From contig JAMNXQ010000003.1 of the NCBI GenBank assembly GCA_023653075.1, forward strand, positions 31,268 through 95,267: DNA of 64,000 nt. Reading direction: 5' to 3'. Below, piece by piece: positions 58,839-64,000 of the stretch. The translations under genes and the position numbers were made by a program. The notes under the pieces were generated by a model. The model worked only from the letters and a program-made list of their open reading frames with translations. It ran no database searches and was not told the origin of the DNA. This stretch comes from Algoriphagus sp. GTDB taxonomy: Bacteria > Bacteroidota > Bacteroidia > Cytophagales > Cyclobacteriaceae. The stretch's first letter is position 1. Every line of letters begins with the position of its first letter.

Positions 58839-61822
58839 GCCGTGTTTTGCTTCATTCGCCCAAAGTAATCCTTTGCAGCGGCTTTCACCTTAGGCGCTAG
58901 ATATAGCGCTGCAATCATGTTGGGAAATGCCATCACTGCATACATTCCATCAACCAAACTCACCACCAAATCTAAGGAAGCTACGGCTCCTATCACAATC
59001 GTAACCAAGTAAATATAGTTGTAGTATCCAGCAAACTTTGCCCCAAAGAGGTAACTAGCACATTTTTGACCGTAATAGGAATAGGTAAACATGGTGGAGA
59101 GTGCAAATACCAGTGCAGACACCATCAAAAGGTATTTGCCAATCACCGGTATCCCCAATTCAAAAGCTTCGAGCGTAAGTTTCACCCCATCATTTTCAGA
59201 GTTTTGCCAAACTCCCGTGAGCAAGATAGCAAACGCAGTAAGCGAGCAAACCACTACCGTATCGATGAAAGGACCCAACATGGCAATTAAACCTTCTCGG
59301 ATCGGTTCTTTGGTTTTGGATTGACCATGTACCATCGGAGCAGTACCAAGGCCTGCCTCATTGGAAAATAAGGATCTTCTTGCGCCAATAATGATCACAG
59401 AACCCACCGCCCCACCCATTGCAGCATTACCTGTGAAAGCGTCCACAAAGATGAGTTGAACCACTTCCGGGATGTTTCCAAAATACTGCAGAATGATGAT
59501 TGATACGGAAACAAAATAAATCCCAACCATGAAAGGAACCATTTTGGATGCGGCTGCTGCAATCCGTTGAATTCCCCCTAAAATCACCACCGCCGTCAGC
59601 AGCATCATGATGACTCCGATGATCCAATTATTACGAGTTGATTCTGCTGCAGTTTCTGGCTCCAGCAGCACAGCCTGAACCACAGCCGCCAACTGGTTGG
59701 AAGTAAACACAGACAACAGACCGACGATACCAGCAAAGCAAAAGATATAGGAAAGAAATTTCCATTTTTTCCCCATTCCCTGTTCGATGATGTACATAGG
59801 GCCTCCTTGGATGACCCCTGCCGTATCTTTTCCCCGGTACATGATGGACAGGCTACAGGTGTAGAACTTGGTAGCCATGCCTACAAAAGCAGCCACCCAC
59901 ATCCAAAAAAGTGCTCCCGGACCTCCCATATTGATGGCAATGGCTACGCCTGAAATATTTCCCAAACCAACCGTAGAAGCAATGGCTGACATCAAAGCCT
60001 GTTTGGATGTGATTTCACCTGGAGCTAATTTATCCTCGTATTTTCCTTTCAAAAGTTCGAATGCATGACCTATTTTGGTGAGCGGAACGAAGCCAGAATG
60101 GATAAAAAAAAAGGTGCCTCCTCCCAAAAGTAAAATCAAAATGGGTGGACCCCAGATCCAATTGCTAAAGGCAATAATGCTTTCTTCGAATGCACTCTTT
60201 TTCTTGGTTTCCCAAGTTACTTTAGGGGATTTGTAAAAATTTATTCCCTGAATAGTCCAACGTTCCCCTTGAATCGGAATCCGAGAAGAAAATCCCTTCC
60301 AACTCCTTTTTTCTTTTTTAGTCCAAGCCACCTCTGCGAAAGCTGCCAATCGTGGAAAGGCTAGGTAATTGATATCTTCTAAGTTAGTCACAGTCTCAGA
60401 CCATAGCGGTGCCTCAACACCTAAAATATCGGCATTGGCAAGCCCCTTCACATAGGTAGCAGGATCCCAGAGGTAAGCCGAATCCAATTCAATGTAGGCA
60501 GCCCAGTGCAATCCGATTCGAGAAAGGCTATCGTATTGCATATCCAAATAGGTCTTTTTTGCAGGAGAAAGTAACACCTTATTTCCTTGATTTTTGGCTA
60601 GGATTGCGTTCTCTTCTTTGGCCCAAAATTGAGCAACATTGCCTGGAAGCAATTTTGCAGAGGCCACTTCATCCCATCCTATACTAGTTTTGCCATATTT
60701 GGAGACGATATCTTGCACTCGCTCCACGAAGTAGGCATAGTCGTCCTTTTCGGTGACATGCGATTCATCTCCACCAATGTGAAAATAAGGGCCTGGTGAA
60801 AGTTCGGAAATCTCACGAACCACACTATCCACAAAAGCGTAAGTCACCTCCAATTGCGGTGCAAAAGTACTCCAGCCCACTTCGATTCCCGTGTACATTT
60901 GAGAAGCTTGAGGGGTTGTCAATGGCATTTGGTAATCCAAAGGACTCTTGTTTAGCGAATCTAATCCCTGACCTACAGGTAAGTTGACTCCAGGATTTAA
61001 TTCAGCATAAGACGCCAAGGCAGAATTGGTATGGCCAGGCATATCTATCTCCGGAACGATGGTGATGTATCGCTCCGCTGCATAGGCGACCAATTCCTTG
61101 AAATCATCTTGTGTGTAAAATCCTCCTTTTCCCCCTCCAACTTCAGTAGCACCTCCGATTTCAGTTAATTTAGGCCAGGACTTGATCTCAATTCGCCATC
61201 CTTGATCATCGGTGAGGTGGAGATGGAGGTAATTCAACTTCATGCTGGCCATTTGGTCGATGTAAAACCTGACATCTTCTTTGGAAATAAAATGTCTAGC
61301 GACATCTAGCATGGAGCCTCTGTAAGCAAATTCAGGGGCATCAATGACCTTACCTTGAGGAAGGATCCAATCCCTATTCTGAATGGTAGTTTGTTTGATA
61401 TCAGGCGGGAAAAGTTGAAGGAGCGTTTGCACCCCATAAAAAAGACCCGCTTCTCCAGAAGAAGTAATTCGGATTCCCTCATCAGAAATTTCAAGTTCAT
61501 ACGCTTCAGAAGGCCCGGATCCAGTCAATTCCAAAGCAATTTCACCTGAATCCTTAGAAATAGGTACCGTAAACCCTGTAGCAGGCCTAAGGCTATTGGC
61601 TAAAATTTCACCGATGGAAGTTAATTTTTCAGAGGTGCCAACCAAGTGGATACCTGTCTGAGCTGTTACTTCAAAAGTTCCGCTTCCATCCGTTACCTCT
61701 TGCGGTAATGGAATAAGTCCTGCTTCCGAAAGGGGCGCAGGTTTTTGACAAGATCCTAATACTAGGAGTATTCCAATTAGGAGCATCCAATTTAAATTTT
61801 TCATAGGGATGATTTTAATCAA
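58835..61822 (-). CDS. Fusion protein: N-terminal lipoprotein-type GH20 beta-N-acetylhexosaminidase + C-terminal AGCS sodium:alanine/glycine symporter
   Basis: Lipobox LVLGSCQKP; GH20: FAYRGSMLDVARHFISKEDVRFYIDQMASMKLNYLHLHLTDDQGWRIEI, FHIGGDESHV, SIGWDEV; AGCS: SNWIWGPPILILLLGGGTFFFIHSGF, GEITSKQALMSAIASTVGLGNISGVAIAINMGGPGALFWMW, QGGPMYIIEQGMGKKW, SLFSNEAGLGTAPMVHG. Start could be 61804 (MKNLNWM). Confidence 0.93.
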   Translation of the reverse strand: MIKIIPMKNLNWMLLIGILLVLGSCQKPAPLSEAGLIPLPQEVTDGSGTFEVTAQTGIHLVGTSEKLTSIGEILANSLRPATGFTVPISKDSGEIALELTGSGPSEAYELEISDEGIRITSSGEAGLFYGVQTLLQLFPPDIKQTTIQNRDWILPQGKVIDAPEFAYRGSMLDVARHFISKEDVRFYIDQMASMKLNYLHLHLTDDQGWRIEIKSWPKLTEIGGATEVGGGKGGFYTQDDFKELVAYAAERYITIVPEIDMPGHTNSALASYAELNPGVNLPVGQGLDSLNKSPLDYQMPLTTPQASQMYTGIEVGWSTFAPQLEVTYAFVDSVVREISELSPGPYFHIGGDESHVTEKDDYAYFVERVQDIVSKYGKTSIGWDEVASAKLLPGNVAQFWAKEENAILAKNQGNKVLLSPAKKTYLDMQYDSLSRIGLHWAAYIELDSAYLWDPATYVKGLANADILGVEAPLWSETVTNLEDINYLAFPRLAAFAEVAWTKKEKRSWKGFSSRIPIQGERWTIQGINFYKSPKVTWETKKKSAFEESIIAFSNWIWGPPILILLLGGGTFFFIHSGFVPLTKIGHAFELLKGKYEDKLAPGEITSKQALMSAIASTVGLGNISGVAIAINMGGPGALFWMWVAAFVGMATKFYTCSLSIMYRGKDTAGVIQGGPMYIIEQGMGKKWKFLSYIFCFAGIVGLLSVFTSNQLAAVVQAVLLEPETAAESTRNNWIIGVIMMLLTAVVILGGIQRIAAAASKMVPFMVGIYFVSVSIIILQYFGNIPEVVQLIFVDAFTGNAAMGGAVGSVIIIGARRSLFSNEAGLGTAPMVHGQSKTKEPIREGLIAMLGPFIDTVVVCSLTAFAILLTGVWQNSENDGVKLTLEAFELGIPVIGKYLLMVSALVFALSTMFTYSYYGQKCASYLFGAKFAGYYNYIYLVTIVIGAVASLDLVVSLVDGMYAVMAFPNMIAALYLAPKVKAAAKDYFGRMKQNTA

Positions 61823-61999
61823 ACTTACTTTAAAATATCAAAAGTCTGATTTCAGAAAGCTGAAAAATTATACTTTTTCAAAAGATCAAGCGTGTAAGGA
61901 AGAATCATGGAGGTCCATTGGAATAAAAATCCTTTTTGCTTTCTGACTTTTCAATTTTTTAGACTTACTTGAGAGTTCGAAAACACCTTTTCTATTCCC

Positions 62000-63460
62000 A
62001 TGAAAAATAAAAAACAAAACCAGGGAGAAAACTCCAGAAGGGACTTTATAAAAAGTTCAGCACTCGCTTTTGCAGGAATTACACTCATCCCAAGGCATGT
62101 ACTGGGTGGGCCTGGCTTTATCGCTCCTAGTGACAAACTAAGAGTAGCATCCATTGGCATCGGAGGAATGGGCTATGGTGATCTTTCTGGAGTGCATAAA
62201 AGCGGCAAAGTTGATATCATCGCCCTATGTGATGTAGATGACACTCGCGCAGCCCAAGGAAGAAAAGATCATGCCAAGGCAAACTACTACAAGGATTACC
62301 GGATCATGCTCGAAAAAGAGGAGAAAAATATCGATGCAGTGACCGTTTCCACCCCCGATCACATGCACGCCGTACAAGCCATGATGGCCATGAAAATGGG
62401 CAAGCATGTGTATGTACAAAAACCTCTCTCCCACGACATCTATGAAGCTCGGATGCTTACGCGGGCAGCAGAAAAGTATAAGGTAGTCACCCAAATGGGC
62501 AATCAGGGTTCATCCGGTGATGGAGTACGCAAAATGGTGGAATGGTATGAAGCAGGCTTAATTGGTGAAGCCACCAAGGTATGGTCTTGGACCAATCGTC
62601 CCGTATGGCCTCAGGGGATTCCTTGGCCAAGTACGCCAGTGACTCCTCCAGCAGATCTAGATTGGGACCTTTGGTTGGGAACGGCTCCTTACAAGGATTA
62701 TGTGGGCAATCTAGTACCCTTCAACTGGAGAGGCTGGTGGGATTATGGAACAGGAGCATTGGGAGATATGGCTTGTCATATCATGGAGCCACCTTTCCGA
62801 GTTTTGGGCTTAGGATATCCCAAGTCTGCTGAATGCTCTGTAGGATCTGTGTATGTAGGTGAATTTAAGCGAGGTCATTTTCCTGAAAGCTGCCCTCCAT
62901 CTTCACACATTACTTTACGATTTGATCGTCCTGGAAAGGATGATTTGGAATTCCATTGGATGGATGGCGGCATACAGCCTACCCGACCAGAGGAGTTGGG
63001 TCCAAATGAAATGATGGGTGACGGTGGCAATGGTGTGATCATCGAAGGAACAAAAGGCAAAATGATGTGCTCCACCTATGGCGCGAATCCTCAGCTATTG
63101 CCTACATCCAAAACCAAGGATATTACAGTAAAGGAGTCACTGTATCGAGTACCAGGAGGTGATCGAGGCCACTATGACAACTGGGTGAATGCTTGTATTG
63201 CAGGCTTCGGTTCCACTGAATTTAAGCAACTCAGCTCCCCTTTCTCAATCGCTGGTCCGCTAACAGAATCTGTACTGATGGGTAATTTAGCTATTCGTAG
63301 CTACGACTACCAGGTTCCTCGTGCAGGTGCTGCAAATCAAATGGATTACCCTGGCCGAGGCATCAAACTGCTTTGGGATGGTCCAAATATGAAAATCACC
63401 AATTTCGAACCAGCAAATCAGTTTATAACTCGAAATTATAGACCTGGATATACCTTGTAA
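62000..63460 (+). CDS. Gfo/Idh/MocA family oxidoreductase with Tat-type signal
   Basis: SRRDFIKSSALAFAGITLIP signal; RVASIGIGGMGYGDL, DVDDTRAAQGRKDH, VSTPDHMHAVQAMMAMKMGKHVYVQKPLSHDIYEARMLT. Confidence 0.93.
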   Translation: MKNKKQNQGENSRRDFIKSSALAFAGITLIPRHVLGGPGFIAPSDKLRVASIGIGGMGYGDLSGVHKSGKVDIIALCDVDDTRAAQGRKDHAKANYYKDYRIMLEKEEKNIDAVTVSTPDHMHAVQAMMAMKMGKHVYVQKPLSHDIYEARMLTRAAEKYKVVTQMGNQGSSGDGVRKMVEWYEAGLIGEATKVWSWTNRPVWPQGIPWPSTPVTPPADLDWDLWLGTAPYKDYVGNLVPFNWRGWWDYGTGALGDMACHIMEPPFRVLGLGYPKSAECSVGSVYVGEFKRGHFPESCPPSSHITLRFDRPGKDDLEFHWMDGGIQPTRPEELGPNEMMGDGGNGVIIEGTKGKMMCSTYGANPQLLPTSKTKDITVKESLYRVPGGDRGHYDNWVNACIAGFGSTEFKQLSSPFSIAGPLTESVLMGNLAIRSYDYQVPRAGAANQMDYPGRGIKLLWDGPNMKITNFEPANQFITRNYRPGYTL

Positions 63461-63691
63461 AAATATTTATGATACATGTCACCCTTACCCAACCTGGTTG
63501 GGTGACATTTCAACTATATCTTATCGACAATAATCCTACCACCCTTTCTGGGTATTAATTAAATCCTATTCATGGAATAATCACTAGTTATTTCAGCTGG
63601 CACCATTTTACTAGAATCATTTCATCCCTTCGGGATTGGGTAGGTTATACGATGAAAGCCGAGAGGGAAAATTATTAAAAGAATTAATATG

Positions 63692-63828
63692 ATTATCCGC
63701 AATAATGCTAGTAACTCAGCATATTTGTTCAAAACCGCAACTAATTTGTTGACAAACTACGGTCCACAGCTCTCTTAATTCAGCATCAACCCTTTTTTTC
63801 TCTGGATAGTGGTTAAAAACCGGATAAG
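63692..63828 (-). repeat. Dispersed intergenic repeat, copy D (reverse orientation, most diverged)
   Basis: ATTATCCGC at 63692; CCGGATAAG at 63820-63828; revcomp core GAGAGCTGTGGACCGTAGTTTGTCAAC, GCTGAGTTACTAGCAT. Confidence 0.65.
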
Positions 63829-63855
63829 CATAAGAATTAAAATCCCGCCCCCAAA

Positions 63856-64000
63856 GAGGCTGTCTCAAAAGTCTCTTAAAATTAGAAGGCTAGTCGATTT
63901 CTCGGCTAGCCTTTCTTGTTTAACTCAAAATTGTTATTTTGAGGTGTGCAAAAACAAGACACGAATATAGTCTTTAAAGACTACACGACCAACCAGCTGA
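63856..64000 (+). mobile_element. 5' end of a probable IS1182-like insertion sequence, truncated by the window edge
   Basis: GAGGCTGTCTCAAAAGTCTC end-like sequence, hairpin AAGGCTAGTCGA/TCGGCTAGCCTT, then GTG ORF MQKQDTNIVFKDYTTNQL... resembling the start of IS1182-type transposases. Confidence 0.5.
63946..64000 (+). CDS. Transposase N-terminus (partial, probable IS1182 family)
   Basis: GTG start at 63946, in-frame TGA just upstream; MQKQDTNIVFKDYTTNQL; open to window end. Confidence 0.45.
   Translation, partial: MQKQDTNIVFKDYTTNQL

Noticed and set aside
58835-61822. Assembly chimera as the explanation for the GH20-AGCS fusion
   Set aside because: Not excluded, but the frame continues cleanly through the junction with complete domains on both sides and a plausible short linker, so I keep it as a finding to be verified
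1-64000. Classical defence system, prophage or secondary-metabolite cluster
   Set aside because: No restriction, Cas, toxin-antitoxin, phage structural or NRPS/PKS-type proteins are recognisable; the content is mainly housekeeping

Overview
This 64 kb window looks like a Bacteroidota chromosome, probably Cytophagales/Cyclobacteriaceae-like, judging by GldC, DUF3098, DUF4301, the head-GIN DUF2807 protein and the TonB receptor type. It is mostly housekeeping and metabolic genes: ftsX, truB, ribF, 3-oxoacid CoA-transferase subunits A/B, gldC, a TonB-dependent receptor, a POT transporter, ATP-dependent PEP carboxykinase, a cyclophilin, a ceramidase-like protein, a TrmH-family methyltransferase, topoisomerase IV parC/parE, a ROK kinase, 3-hydroxyacyl-CoA dehydrogenase, a deoxynucleoside kinase, an S9 peptidase, ggt, pxpABC, smc, HPPD, a phosphohexomutase, murB, dCMP deaminase, glycerate kinase and a Gfo/Idh/MocA oxidoreductase. 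No rRNA, tRNA or CRISPR array was recognised. The most unusual observations are: (1) one uninterrupted 995-codon ORF (58835-61822, -) joining a lipoprotein-type GH20 beta-N-acetylhexosaminidase to a complete AGCS sodium:alanine/glycine symporter, with no in-frame ATG/GTG/TTG at the junction, and overlapping a glycerate kinase gene by 4 bp; (2) a family of about 140-160 bp intergenic repeats, four diverged copies in both orientations, bounded by ATTATCCGC-type terminal inverted repeats; (3) an in-frame amber codon near the start of an uncharacterised gene (25661-26308, -); (4) a 68-aa protein with 46 acidic residues and no K/R/H; (5) the 5' end of a probable IS1182-like element at the window edge, beside one copy of the repeat. 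All functional names come from reading the translations; no database search was run.
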